From JAJYKC01 sp035545735 (GTDB taxonomy: Bacteria > Acidobacteriota > Terriglobia > Bryobacterales > Bryobacteraceae): a stretch of 64,000 nt of DNA. Shown in pieces: positions 51,415 through 60,365 of this stretch (the first letter of the stretch is position 1; the number at the start of each line of letters is the position of its first letter). A program made the translations under genes and the position numbers. The stretch is from the NCBI GenBank assembly GCA_035545735.1, contig DASZXS010000037.1, positions 1 through 64,000 on the forward strand. Direction: 5' to 3'. The notes below the pieces were generated by a model. It had not been told where the DNA came from. It saw only the letters and a list, made by a program, of their open reading frames with translations, and ran no database searches.

Positions 51415-51618
51415 TTAGGTGAGGCTGACTTGTTCGGCCTGCAGACCCTTCGGGCCGCGTTTTACCACAAAGGAAACCCGCGAACCTTCTTCGAGGGTGC
51501 GGTATCCGGACGATTCAATCGCGGAAAAATGGACGAAAACATCTTCGCCATTCTCCCGTTGGATGAACCCGTATCCCTTGCCGGCATTGAACCACTTTAC
51601 TGTGCCAGTTTCTTTCAT
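51415..51618 (-). CDS. cspA: Cold shock protein
   Basis: A 67-residue OB-fold RNA chaperone. GTVKWFNAGKGYGFI (RNP1-type) and DVFVHFSAI (RNP2-type) are both exact matches to the CspA family. A -10 box TATACT lies on the minus strand at 51668-51663, giving an untranslated leader of about 40 bases. It is divergent from a gene for another RNA-binding protein. Confidence 0.95.
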   Translation of the reverse strand: MKETGTVKWFNAGKGYGFIQRENGEDVFVHFSAIESSGYRTLEEGSRVSFVVKRGPKGLQAEQVSLT

Positions 51619-51907
51619 AAATCTCTCTTTCTTGCTTTCAAAGTTCCGAATCTAGGAAGGAAAGTATAGCGGATGCGTTGAGGCGTTTCCGAAATTCCTG
51701 TCGTGCTTGATTCAAACTGTTCAACAAAAGCCTTTTTAGGGTAGCACGGCGCACGGAGCACGCGATGCCCGAAATTTAACGGAATAAGCTGCCGCATTTG
51801 CTATACTCAAATGTGAGTCCGGTTTGCCCGGTGCCAAAGATCACGCTAAGTTGTTGGATCGATGGATTTTCCCGCCCGCAAATGCGTTCAGAGTGCAAAG
51901 GAGCACG
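51619..51907. promoter_or_regulatory. Divergent promoter region of cspA and the RRM gene
   Basis: A 289-base gap. On the plus strand TATACT at 51802-51807 is a likely -10 box for the RRM gene, which leaves a leader of about 95 bases, long for this window. On the minus strand TATACT at 51668-51663 serves cspA. Good -35 boxes are not evident. Confidence 0.5.
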
Positions 51908-52252
51908 ATGAAAAATATTTTCGTTGGCAATCTTTCGTTTTCCGCCACGGAGGACGACCTACGGTCGTTGTTTGAACCATACGGGACGCTGGATCGGGTT
52001 ACGATCATCACCGACCGTGACACTGGCCGCTCGCGCGGGTTTGGGTTTGTTGAGATGGCAAACGGATCGGAGGCGGACGGAGCTATTTCCGGCCTGGATG
52101 GCCGGGAGTGGAACGGTCGCGCTCTCAAGGTCAACGAAGCTCTCCCGAAGACTTCAGGCGGCGGTGGCGGGCGATTCGCGGGAGGCGGCTTTGGAGGCGG
52201 AAAACGCCCAGGCGGCGGTGGCGGCGGCAAGCGACGCGAGCCACGCTGGTAA
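51908..52252 (+). CDS. RRM-type RNA-binding protein with glycine-rich tail
   Basis: A 114-residue protein. The ATG at 51908 follows AAAGGAG. A single RRM (about 1-80) has RNP2 IFVGNLSF and RNP1 RGFGFVEM. The tail is glycine-rich with arginine and phenylalanine (GGRFAGGGFGGGKRPGG), as in cyanobacterial Rbp and bacterial cold-induced RRM proteins. The divergent cspA suggests both act on RNA at low temperature. Confidence 0.92.
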   Translation: MKNIFVGNLSFSATEDDLRSLFEPYGTLDRVTIITDRDTGRSRGFGFVEMANGSEADGAISGLDGREWNGRALKVNEALPKTSGGGGGRFAGGGFGGGKRPGGGGGGKRREPRW

Positions 52253-52419
52253 GGCTGCAAGTTCGAATTTTGAGGAGGCGGCCGGGCGCGCCGGAGAGTG
52301 TTATGCTCTTCTGGCCGCGCGGGCCCGTCCATTAGAATTGCGGGCAACGCATCAGGGAGTGATCCTGAGCTAAAACCACTCGAAGGCTCTCCGCGCTGCT
52401 CGCCTGAAAAGGAGTCTGT

Positions 52420-52653
52420 ATGGCACGCGGAAGAACAAGCTCACAAAAGCGGCAGCGGGAATTGGCGCGCATCGAGAAGCGCCAGGAGAAAGTGGCGCGT
52501 AAGGAATCGCGCAAGGCTAGTCCGGATTCCGATCTCGATGCGGCGCCGGAACTGGGCCCCGATGGGCTACCTTTGTACGGGCCGGTCCGCTTAGAGGACG
52601 ACGACGAACTTCTGAGCCGTATTGGCTTGTCCAGCACACTTACCACGAATTGA
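52420..52653 (+). CDS. Small charged hypothetical protein
   Basis: A 77-residue protein. The N-terminal half is a strongly basic helix (SSQKRQRELARIEKRQEKVA), and the C-terminal half is acidic (LEDDDELLSRIG). This layout resembles small acidobacterial proteins of unknown function that may bind nucleic acid or ribosomes. A GGAG site precedes the ATG. The last 14 bases overlap the convergent response regulator gene. Confidence 0.65.
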   Translation: MARGRTSSQKRQRELARIEKRQEKVARKESRKASPDSDLDAAPELGPDGLPLYGPVRLEDDDELLSRIGLSSTLTTN

Positions 52654-53272
52654 CGTGGAGAATGCCCCGCTGGATGGCTATGGTAACCGCCTGAGTTCTG
52701 TCGGAGGCGCCCAGTTTGCCGAGAATGTTCTGGACGTGAATCTTCACGGTTCCGCTCGCCGTCCCGAGGTGGCCGGCGATCTCTTTGTTTCCCAGCCCCC
52801 GGGCGACAAACGCCAGCACTTCTACCTCCCGCGGCGTCAGCGCGATTTGCGGGAAATATTCTGTAAGACGCTCGGAAACCTCGGTGGGGATCAGCCGGCG
52901 CCCCGCGTGAACGGTGCGAATAGCGCGGACTACTTCGGTGTGCACCATCTCCTTTAGCAGATAGCCGCGCACGCCGGCTTCGAGCGCCCGGTAAATATCC
53001 TGGTCGCCGTCATAGCTGGTCAAAGCGATAATCCGCGCGCTCGCAAACTCCTCGCAGATGGCCCGCGTAGCCATAATTCCGTCCATTTCCGGCATCCGCA
53101 GATCCAGCAACGCGACATCCGGCAGGTGCTGGCGGAACAGCTCCACCGCTTCGCGGCCGTTGCGCCCTTCCGCCACCAGGGTCATATCCGGCTCGTTCGC
53201 CAGAATCGAAGCGACGCCCTTTCGCACCAGCGGATGATCGTCCACGCAAATTATGCGAATCGCGTCCGGCAT
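52640..53272 (-). CDS. NarL/FixJ-family response regulator
   Basis: A 210-residue regulator. The receiver domain has the acidic pair in CVDDHPLVRKG, the phosphorylated aspartate in LLDLRMPEMDG, and the lysine in YLLKEM. The LuxR-type helix-turn-helix is at about 145-200 (LTPREVEVLAFVARGLGNKEIA; GTVKIHVQNILGKLG). It starts seven bases after the propeller kinase gene, so the two are a two-component pair. Confidence 0.93.
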   Translation of the reverse strand: MPDAIRIICVDDHPLVRKGVASILANEPDMTLVAEGRNGREAVELFRQHLPDVALLDLRMPEMDGIMATRAICEEFASARIIALTSYDGDQDIYRALEAGVRGYLLKEMVHTEVVRAIRTVHAGRRLIPTEVSERLTEYFPQIALTPREVEVLAFVARGLGNKEIAGHLGTASGTVKIHVQNILGKLGASDRTQAVTIAIQRGILHVNSW

Positions 53273-53279
53273 ATTTTTG

Positions 53280-56213
53280 TTACAGGTCCTTCACGGGAAG
53301 CTCTACGGAGACGGATGTTCCACGTCCGGGTTCGCTCGCAAGCTCGAAATGCGCACCGATCTGGGTCGCGCGCTCTTTCATTCCAACTAAACCGTAATGG
53401 CCAGGCGCCGCGGCATGTCCGTTACGCGCTCCGGCCGCGGGTGCGAGAAAACCTTCGCCGTCGTCGCGCACCAGAAGCCGCAGAGACTTCGCGGTGGAGT
53501 GCAAATCGACTTCAATGCTTCGGGCACGGGAATGTTTCACCGAGTTTGACACGGCCTCCTGCGCGATACGAAGCAGGTTATACTCCACCTCGGCCGGCAG
53601 TCCCTTGGGATCCTTCTCCAATTTGAGTTTCAGGCGAATGTCCTTGGTCTCCGTCATCTGCCTCGCCGCGGCCGCAATGGCCATTCCCAATCCGGCATCG
53701 CGGCCATGGACGCCGCGCAGGCCCGCGACGCTGCGCCGCGCCTCTTTCAAGCATGACCCGGCGTCGCGGATGATATCGAGCAGGGACTCCTTGTCTTCCG
53801 GACGATGGAGACGCGCCGAGAGCGCCTGGAGAGTCATCGTGATACCGGAGAATCCTTGAATCAAAGTATCATGCAGCTCGCGGGCGATACGGCTCCGTTC
53901 CGCAAGCACGAGTTCAAACTGCGCCCGCAGCCGGCGGATGCGAACCTGATAAGCCAGCCATGCGACGATCGCCGCCGCCAAAAGGCACAACGGAACGAAC
54001 CACTTCCGCTGGTAAAAGCGGGGCGCTAAGGAAAAGGCGACCGCGCTTCCCGTTTCGTTACAGGTGCCATCGACGTTACAAACGGTTACGCGAAAGCGAT
54101 AGTTGCCCGCCGGCAGGTTGGTGTAGAATGCCTCGCGGCGGGTTCCGGCGTTAATCCAGCCTTTATCGAACCCCTCCAGCGTATAGCGAAACGTGAGGCG
54201 TGCGGGGACCACGAAGCTCAGCCCGGTGTAGTGAAACTCCAGGTTTTTGCGCTCACTCGGGGGCAGCTTGGCGATATCGCCGGCTTTTTCGCTCTGCCCG
54301 TTCACGAGAATATCTTCAATTTCGACCGGCGGCGGCGAAAGGCGATGCAGCACGCGCCCGACGTCCAGCGCCAGGAGACCGCGGGTGGTGGAGAACCAGA
54401 GCCGTCCGTCGCGCATAGTCGCCGCGGCGGGCTGCACTCCGGACTTGCACTCGATCGTCCTTAGCCCGTCCATCGGACTATAGGGCTTGCTCTGTACGCG
54501 CTGGATGAGGCCGTCGGCGCGCTTAAGTAGCTCGGCACGCGGAACCATGAAGATTCCCTTGCTGCAAGCCATCCATAAACGGTCGTCCGCATCGGCGGTG
54601 ATTCCATAAATCTCGTTATCGAAAAGGCCGTCGTGCAGGTAGTAGGAGAAGACGCGCCCGTTCCGCAGCAAGCGCAAGCCGCCCCCGATCGTGCCCATCC
54701 AGAGGAATCCGTCTTTGTCGCGGAAGAACGCATCCACATCGCGGACGGGTGCGCCGTCCTGCTGAAATTCGCGCAGGACTCCGTTTTCCACGACGTCCAG
54801 AGCGCCGCCTCCAGTGGCAATGAATAGCCGCCCGTCCCGGTCCTCGGCCAACGCCCGTACCGCCGACGACCAGTGCGGGGGCAGCCAAGCGGGGAAAGTA
54901 AAGGCGTCCCCGCGAAAGACGGCCAGCCCGGATGACGTCCCCACCAGGAGTTCCCCGTTGTGCGAACGGAACAGGCTCCGAATGTCGTTGGAAGGCAGTC
55001 CGGACGCCGTCGTGTAGGTCCGAACAACCCTGCCGTTGCGGAGGTGGTTCAACCCGCGCGATGTGCCGACCCACAGCGAGCCGTCGCCATCGCGTCCAAG
55101 AGCGCGGACCGTATCCGAGGCAAGTCCGTCCTTCGTTCCAAGGGCGCTAAACCGGCGGCCGTCAAATCGCGCCAGACCGGCGTCGAGCGTCCCGACCCAG
55201 ACAACGCCCCGGCGGTCTTCCAGCACCGGCCCGGTATTGTTGCTCGGCACGCCCTCGCTTGCCGTGTAAGGAATGGAGCGCCCGTCCAGAAACTGGTTTA
55301 GCCCGTTCTTTGTTCCGGCCCACACGGCCCCCTCGCTGTCTTCGAACAAAGCATACACCGCGCTTTGGGAAAGCCCGTTGCGCGAGCGGAAGCTTTCGAT
55401 ATCGCCGTTTCGCAGGCGCGCGAATCCGTCGTCGGTCCCGATCCAAATGCTGCCATCGTGGTCCTGCATGAGGCTGAAGATGCGATCGTCGGGCAATCCG
55501 TCCGCGTGCGAAAAGAGCTTTTCCTTTGCGTCGCGAAGACGGATCAGCCCGCCCGATGTCCCGATCCACAAGTCGCCGTTCGATGAGCAGAGCATGGTCC
55601 GCACAGAGGCGAAGGGAGGCATCGAGTGCAGGGTATAGGAGGTGAAGCGGCCATCCTTCCACACGGTGAGGCGCGGTCCGTCTCCGGCGAACCAAATCGT
55701 TCCGTCTTTGGCCGCGCACCCGGTGCGGGCACGGGCGAGTGGCGCTTGCCGGAAGGCCGTAAAATGCCCGCCCGTAAAGCGCGACAGCCCTTCCGAAGTG
55801 CAAACCCAGAGTTCGCCGTCCTTGCCGGGTACAACGCAGCGGACCGCATTCGAAGGGAGGCCGTTCGAATGCGAGAACCTGGACAATACTCCGTCGCGCA
55901 TGCGCAACAGTCCGCTGTCGCTGGTGGCGATCCACAGATTCCCCTTGGCGTCCTGTTCGAGTTGGCGCACCCAGATGTCGTCCGCGGCCGGGGAGAAGCG
56001 AACGCCGTCGAAACGCACCAGTCCGGTCTGCGTGCCCAGCCAGAGGTAGCCATCCGGCGTTTGCGTGATGGCGTAAATGGTGCCGGGCGGGAGGCCCTGT
56101 TGCGTCTGCCAGATCCGGTGGAGATACTGCGTGAGTGCCCGGTCCGGCGTCAGCGCGTACGACGAGGCTGAGGCACACAAAAGCATCAGGACGCCGGAAA
56201 CGTACGCTCGCAC
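53280..56213 (-). CDS. Two-component propeller sensor histidine kinase
   Basis: A 977-residue kinase. After signal peptide MRAYVSGVLMLLCASASSYA there are about a dozen two-component-propeller repeats (GYLWLGTQTGLVRFDG; GSIWIGTDDGFARLRNG) forming a large periplasmic beta-propeller sensor up to about residue 640. A Y_Y_Y domain (about 650-750, FRYTLEGFDKGW; LPAGNYRFRVTVCN) and a membrane helix (WFVPLCLLAAAIVAWLAYQV) come next. The HisKA_3 domain has the phosphoacceptor His in RIARELHDTLIQGF, and the ATPase domain ends with NSVKHSRA and VRDDGEGF. Homologues sense polysaccharide breakdown products in Bacteroidetes; the ligand here is unknown. The response regulator follows directly. Confidence 0.93.
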   Translation of the reverse strand: MRAYVSGVLMLLCASASSYALTPDRALTQYLHRIWQTQQGLPPGTIYAITQTPDGYLWLGTQTGLVRFDGVRFSPAADDIWVRQLEQDAKGNLWIATSDSGLLRMRDGVLSRFSHSNGLPSNAVRCVVPGKDGELWVCTSEGLSRFTGGHFTAFRQAPLARARTGCAAKDGTIWFAGDGPRLTVWKDGRFTSYTLHSMPPFASVRTMLCSSNGDLWIGTSGGLIRLRDAKEKLFSHADGLPDDRIFSLMQDHDGSIWIGTDDGFARLRNGDIESFRSRNGLSQSAVYALFEDSEGAVWAGTKNGLNQFLDGRSIPYTASEGVPSNNTGPVLEDRRGVVWVGTLDAGLARFDGRRFSALGTKDGLASDTVRALGRDGDGSLWVGTSRGLNHLRNGRVVRTYTTASGLPSNDIRSLFRSHNGELLVGTSSGLAVFRGDAFTFPAWLPPHWSSAVRALAEDRDGRLFIATGGGALDVVENGVLREFQQDGAPVRDVDAFFRDKDGFLWMGTIGGGLRLLRNGRVFSYYLHDGLFDNEIYGITADADDRLWMACSKGIFMVPRAELLKRADGLIQRVQSKPYSPMDGLRTIECKSGVQPAAATMRDGRLWFSTTRGLLALDVGRVLHRLSPPPVEIEDILVNGQSEKAGDIAKLPPSERKNLEFHYTGLSFVVPARLTFRYTLEGFDKGWINAGTRREAFYTNLPAGNYRFRVTVCNVDGTCNETGSAVAFSLAPRFYQRKWFVPLCLLAAAIVAWLAYQVRIRRLRAQFELVLAERSRIARELHDTLIQGFSGITMTLQALSARLHRPEDKESLLDIIRDAGSCLKEARRSVAGLRGVHGRDAGLGMAIAAAARQMTETKDIRLKLKLEKDPKGLPAEVEYNLLRIAQEAVSNSVKHSRARSIEVDLHSTAKSLRLLVRDDGEGFLAPAAGARNGHAAAPGHYGLVGMKERATQIGAHFELASEPGRGTSVSVELPVKDL

Positions 56214-56291
56214 GGAGAATTCCTGTGTCTATTCTCGCGCAGATGCCGCCCGCGATGCGAAAATCACAGAGTCCGCCGCGGGTTTTGCGAT

Positions 56292-57488
56292 ATGAAAATA
56301 CTGGTCCTGAACTGCGGGTCCTCATCGTTGAAATTTCAACTGATCGAAACGGTGGGGGAGCGGGTCCTTGCCCATGGGCGCGTAGAACGGATCGGAGAGC
56401 AGGATGCGGGCATTCAATTCGCGGCCGCCGGAGGGAGTGAAAAGCGCGAGACCCGCCGCGTGGAGGACCACTCGGCGGCCATCGCGTCCGCGTTTGATTT
56501 TCTGAAGGAGGAGGCAAAGGTAACCGGCGGCCTCGAAGAAATTACCGGTGTCGGACACCGGATCGTTCACGGCGGCGACCGTTTCACCGCGTCGGTTCTC
56601 ATCACCGCCGGCGTGCTGCGCGAAATCGAGAGCGTCAGCCGCTTGGCCCCGCTGCACAATCCGCACAACCTGAAGGGTTACTATGCGAGCCGCTCGCTCC
56701 TCCCCGAAGCCCGGCAGGTTGCGGTGTTCGACACCGCGTTTCATCACACGCTGCCGGCCCGGGCGTTTCTGTACGGACTACCTTACGAATACTACCAGCG
56801 CGAGAAATTGCGGCGGTACGGATTTCATGGCACTTCCCATCGCTTCGTGTCCGGGCGCTACGCACAGATCCGCGGGCGGGGAAACGACAGGATTATCACC
56901 TGCCACCTGGGCAATGGCTGTTCCATCTGCGCCGTCGCTGAAGGAAAATCCATCGATACCTCCATGGGTTTTACGCCCATGGAAGGCCTCCTGATGGGGA
57001 CGCGGTCCGGCGATCTTGACCCCGGAGCAGTGCTCTACCTTTTGGATCGCGCCGGGGACGGGAGCCGGGAGGTCGGCGAAGTTTTGAACGGCAAGTCCGG
57101 TCTTGCGGGCGTTTCGGGCTTGTCGCCGGACATGCGTGATGTGCTGGACTCCGCCGCCAAAGGAAATGAGCGGGCGCAAATCGCCATCGATCTCTTTTGT
57201 TACCGCGTGATCAAATATGCCGGCGCGTATCATGCCGCGTTGGACGGCGCGACCGCTTTGGTATTCGCCGGCGGCATCGGCGAGAATTCACCCGAGATAC
57301 GGCAGCGCGTCTGCCGCGGGCTCCGGGCGATTGGCGTCACAATCGACGAAACACGCAACCAAAACACTCGCGGCGAGGAGGCTCGCATCAGCGTGCCGGA
57401 TTCCTTCATCGATGTCTGGGTGATCCCGACGAACGAGGAGTTGCTCATCGCGCAGGACACCGCCGGGCTCATCGAAGCCGGCGGTTGA
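56292..57488 (+). CDS. ackA: Acetate kinase
   Basis: A 398-residue kinase converting acetate and ATP to acetyl phosphate. ILVLNCGSSSLKFQLIE and GHRIVHGGDRFTASVLI are the two family signatures; FHGTSHRFVSGRY and HLGNGCSICAV contain further active-site residues, and VFAGGIGENSPEIR is the C-terminal core. No pta gene is adjacent. The gene that follows begins 48 bases downstream. Confidence 0.95.
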   Translation: MKILVLNCGSSSLKFQLIETVGERVLAHGRVERIGEQDAGIQFAAAGGSEKRETRRVEDHSAAIASAFDFLKEEAKVTGGLEEITGVGHRIVHGGDRFTASVLITAGVLREIESVSRLAPLHNPHNLKGYYASRSLLPEARQVAVFDTAFHHTLPARAFLYGLPYEYYQREKLRRYGFHGTSHRFVSGRYAQIRGRGNDRIITCHLGNGCSICAVAEGKSIDTSMGFTPMEGLLMGTRSGDLDPGAVLYLLDRAGDGSREVGEVLNGKSGLAGVSGLSPDMRDVLDSAAKGNERAQIAIDLFCYRVIKYAGAYHAALDGATALVFAGGIGENSPEIRQRVCRGLRAIGVTIDETRNQNTRGEEARISVPDSFIDVWVIPTNEELLIAQDTAGLIEAGG

Positions 57489-57536
57489 CCGGCTAGACTG
57501 TCCCATCCGGACGCGCGCGATGGCAAACTCAACAGT

Positions 57537-58544
57537 ATGGCTCAAAAACTTCGCTTCGGCGTGCTGGGTGCGGCCGGTATCGCCATCAAGAAAGTCATTC
57601 CCGCGATGCAAAAAGGCGAGTGGTGCGAAATCACCGCGATCGCATCGCGCGACGGCGAGAAAGCGCGGAACGCCGGGCGGAGCCTGGGGATTCCGAAAGC
57701 CTACGCGTCTTACGAGGCGCTGCTCGCGGATCCGGAGGTTGACGCGGTCTACAACCCGCTTCCCAACCATTTGCATCTGCCATGGTCGGTGCGGGCGGCC
57801 GAAGCGGGGAAGCATGTGCTTTGTGAAAAACCGCTGACAATGGACGCGGCCGAAGCACGCCAACTGATTGCCGTCCGCGACCGCTGCGGCGTACGGATGG
57901 GGGAGGCGTTCATGGTCCGGACTCATCCCCAATGGCTGCGCGCGCGGGAAATTGTGCGCTCCGGCGAGATCGGCGATCTGCGCGCCGTCTCGGGCGCTTT
58001 TAGCTATTTCAATAACGACCCATCCAACATCCGTAACATTCCCGAATACGGCGGCGGAGGAATTATGGATATCGGATGCTATCCGATTTTCACCTCGCGC
58101 TTTCTGTTCGGGGAAGAGCCCAGGCGCGCGATCGGCCTGGTAGAGTTGGACCCCGGGTTGAAAACCGACCGGCTCGCCTCGGCGATCCTGGATTTTCCTT
58201 CCGGGCAGGCCGTCTTCGTTTGTAGTACGCAATTGGTGCCTTATCAGCGTATGCAGGTTCTTGGAACGAAGGGGCGCATCGAAATTGAAATTCCATTCAA
58301 TGCGCCGCCGGACCGGCCAACCCGTATCTTCGTGGACATGGGAGGCGATCTCTCCGGCTCCGGCATTCGTGTTGAGGAGTTTCCGGTCTGCGATCAATAT
58401 ACGATCCAGGGAGATGCCTTCTCTCGCGCGGTCCTCGAAGGCCGCGACGTGCCGGTCCCGCTCGAGAGCGCTCTCGAAAACATGCGGATCATCGACGCGC
58501 TCCGGAATTCGGCCCGGTCCGGGCGCTGGGAGCCGCTAATTTGA
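57537..58544 (+). CDS. Gfo/Idh/MocA family oxidoreductase (cytoplasmic)
   Basis: A 335-residue oxidoreductase without an export signal, unlike the two Tat paralogues in this window. The Rossmann motif is GVLGAAGIAIKKVIPAM, VLCEKPLTMDAAEARQL contains the EKP lysine, and GGGGIMDIGCYPI is the C-terminal domain strand with the active-site region. It resembles glucose-fructose oxidoreductase and dihydrodiol dehydrogenase-like enzymes. Substrate unknown. Confidence 0.88.
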   Translation: MAQKLRFGVLGAAGIAIKKVIPAMQKGEWCEITAIASRDGEKARNAGRSLGIPKAYASYEALLADPEVDAVYNPLPNHLHLPWSVRAAEAGKHVLCEKPLTMDAAEARQLIAVRDRCGVRMGEAFMVRTHPQWLRAREIVRSGEIGDLRAVSGAFSYFNNDPSNIRNIPEYGGGGIMDIGCYPIFTSRFLFGEEPRRAIGLVELDPGLKTDRLASAILDFPSGQAVFVCSTQLVPYQRMQVLGTKGRIEIEIPFNAPPDRPTRIFVDMGGDLSGSGIRVEEFPVCDQYTIQGDAFSRAVLEGRDVPVPLESALENMRIIDALRNSARSGRWEPLI

Positions 58545-58580
58545 GGGAAACAGAACGTAATTTAGGATCATCAAGATAAC

Positions 58581-60326
58581 ATGCGTTGGAAAGCCCCGGC
58601 CGCCCTTGCCGTTGTACTTAGCGTTCCAGCGTGGGGGCAGATCCTTTCTCTCACGCCAAACCCGGCGAATTCCGGAGCCAACGCGGCTGGGGCGGACGAT
58701 GCGCCCTATGGCCGCGTGAGCCCGCGCGCGACCGTGATCAATTTCCTGGATGCTTCGCAATCCCGCAATTGGGGGCGCGCGCTGCGCTATCTGGAGATTC
58801 CGCCCAAATTAAGCACGGCGGATCTCGAAAGGCTGCCGCGGCGCTTGAAGTATGTTCTCGACAACCAGGTCATTAATCTCAACAAGCTAAGCAGCGACCC
58901 GGCGGGAAGTTTGGATGACGGGCTTCCTCCCGATACCGAGCGAATCGTCACCGTGAAGATGGAAACCGGAACCGCGGATATTCTCCTCCATCGCGCGAAG
59001 AACGGGAATGGGGATGTGTGGCTTTTTTCGGAAGCCACGATGCAGATGGTTCCGAAAATGGCGGCGGAGGTCGACCGTCCGGCGATCGAAAAGTACCTGC
59101 CCAAGCTTCTGACCCGGAGAACGCCGGTGTTTTCCCTGCGCTTCTGGCAATTGCTGGCGCTGCTGATTGCGGTTCCCGTCGCTTTGGCGCTTTCGTCGCT
59201 GTTCACGCGGCTGTTGATCCTGATTCTGCGGCCGCTCATTCTCGCGATCACGAAAGAGCGGGCGGGCGAGCGTCTGAAAGCCATCCAGATGCCCATCCGG
59301 CTGATCGTGCTCGTGCTCGTGCTGCACACGGTGGCGTACTCCATCTTGTCGCTTCCGGTTCTCGCGCGCCAGTTGCTGATCAATCTCGCGACGATCTCGA
59401 CGGTGGTTTTACTCGCGTGGCTCATCACGCGGCTGATCGAGATCTCCGCTCAACTCACGAGCACTCGATTGTTGCGCTCGCGCCAGGCCGGAAGCATGGC
59501 GGTCATGCAGTTGTTCCGGCGCTTGTTGAAGGCCTGCGTTGTTGGCATCGCCGCATTGGTCGTCATGGAGCGCCTGGGGGTGAATCTAACCGCCGTGCTG
59601 GCCGGAGTCAGCGTGGTGGGCATCGCCATCGCGCTGGCCGCGCAAAAAACGCTGGAAAACCTGTTTGGCGGCATCATGATCATTACCGACCAGCCCATCC
59701 GCGTCGGCGACTACTGCAAGTTCGGAACCCAGGGCGGCACGGTCGAAGATATCGGCCTGCGCTCCACGCGCTTTCGCACGCCGGAGCGTACCGTCGTCTC
59801 GGTGCCGAACGGGCAACTGGCGGCAATGAATCTTGAAAACTTCGCCGAGCGCGACAAGATGCTTTTCAATCCTGTAATCGGATTGCGCTACGAGAGCACG
59901 GCGGACCAGGTTCGCTACGTCCTCGCCGAAATCCGCCGCCTGCTTTATGCTCATCCCAAGGTGGAGACGGCCAGCGCCCGCGTGCGGTTCACCAAGTTCG
60001 CGGATTCGTCAATCAATCTGGAGGTTTTCTCGTACGTCACCACGCGCGACTACAATGAATTCCTCGCTATTCAGGAGGATCTCCTCCTGCGCGTGATGGA
60101 CATCGTGGAGACGGCGGGCTCGGGATTTGCATTCCCGTCCCAGACGTTGTATTTCGGCAAGGACACCGGCCTCGATCCCGCGAAGACCCAGGCTGCGCTT
60201 AAAACCGTGGAAGACTGGCGGGAGAAGAAAGCGCTGCCGTTTCCGGACTACCACCCTTCGGAGATCGCCGAATTCGAAAACAAGCTGCCCTATCCGCCCC
60301 CGGAATCGGCGCAAGCGGACGCCTGA
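58581..60326 (+). CDS. MscS family mechanosensitive channel
   Basis: A 581-residue channel. A signal peptide (MRWKAPAALAVVLSVPAWG) and a periplasmic domain of about 170 residues come first. Membrane helices lie at about 190-360, and the pore helix with Ala and Gly runs through LAGVSVVGIAIALAAQKTLENLFGG. The beta domain follows with QPIRVGDYCKFGTQGGTVEDI and RTVVSVPNGQLAAMNLEN. It would open under membrane tension, releasing solutes on osmotic downshock. It is larger than E. coli MscS (286 residues), like the YnaI/MscM-type proteins. Confidence 0.92.
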   Translation: MRWKAPAALAVVLSVPAWGQILSLTPNPANSGANAAGADDAPYGRVSPRATVINFLDASQSRNWGRALRYLEIPPKLSTADLERLPRRLKYVLDNQVINLNKLSSDPAGSLDDGLPPDTERIVTVKMETGTADILLHRAKNGNGDVWLFSEATMQMVPKMAAEVDRPAIEKYLPKLLTRRTPVFSLRFWQLLALLIAVPVALALSSLFTRLLILILRPLILAITKERAGERLKAIQMPIRLIVLVLVLHTVAYSILSLPVLARQLLINLATISTVVLLAWLITRLIEISAQLTSTRLLRSRQAGSMAVMQLFRRLLKACVVGIAALVVMERLGVNLTAVLAGVSVVGIAIALAAQKTLENLFGGIMIITDQPIRVGDYCKFGTQGGTVEDIGLRSTRFRTPERTVVSVPNGQLAAMNLENFAERDKMLFNPVIGLRYESTADQVRYVLAEIRRLLYAHPKVETASARVRFTKFADSSINLEVFSYVTTRDYNEFLAIQEDLLLRVMDIVETAGSGFAFPSQTLYFGKDTGLDPAKTQAALKTVEDWREKKALPFPDYHPSEIAEFENKLPYPPPESAQADA

Positions 60327-60365
60327 AGAGGCTGGACAAAGGTGCCGCATTCCCGTCACAATTGA

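Noticed and set aside
55162..56517. A 451-codon frame overlapping the propeller kinase on the same strand
   Set aside because: It is an out-of-frame reading of the kinase gene, rich in Arg and Pro, and extends into ackA antisense.
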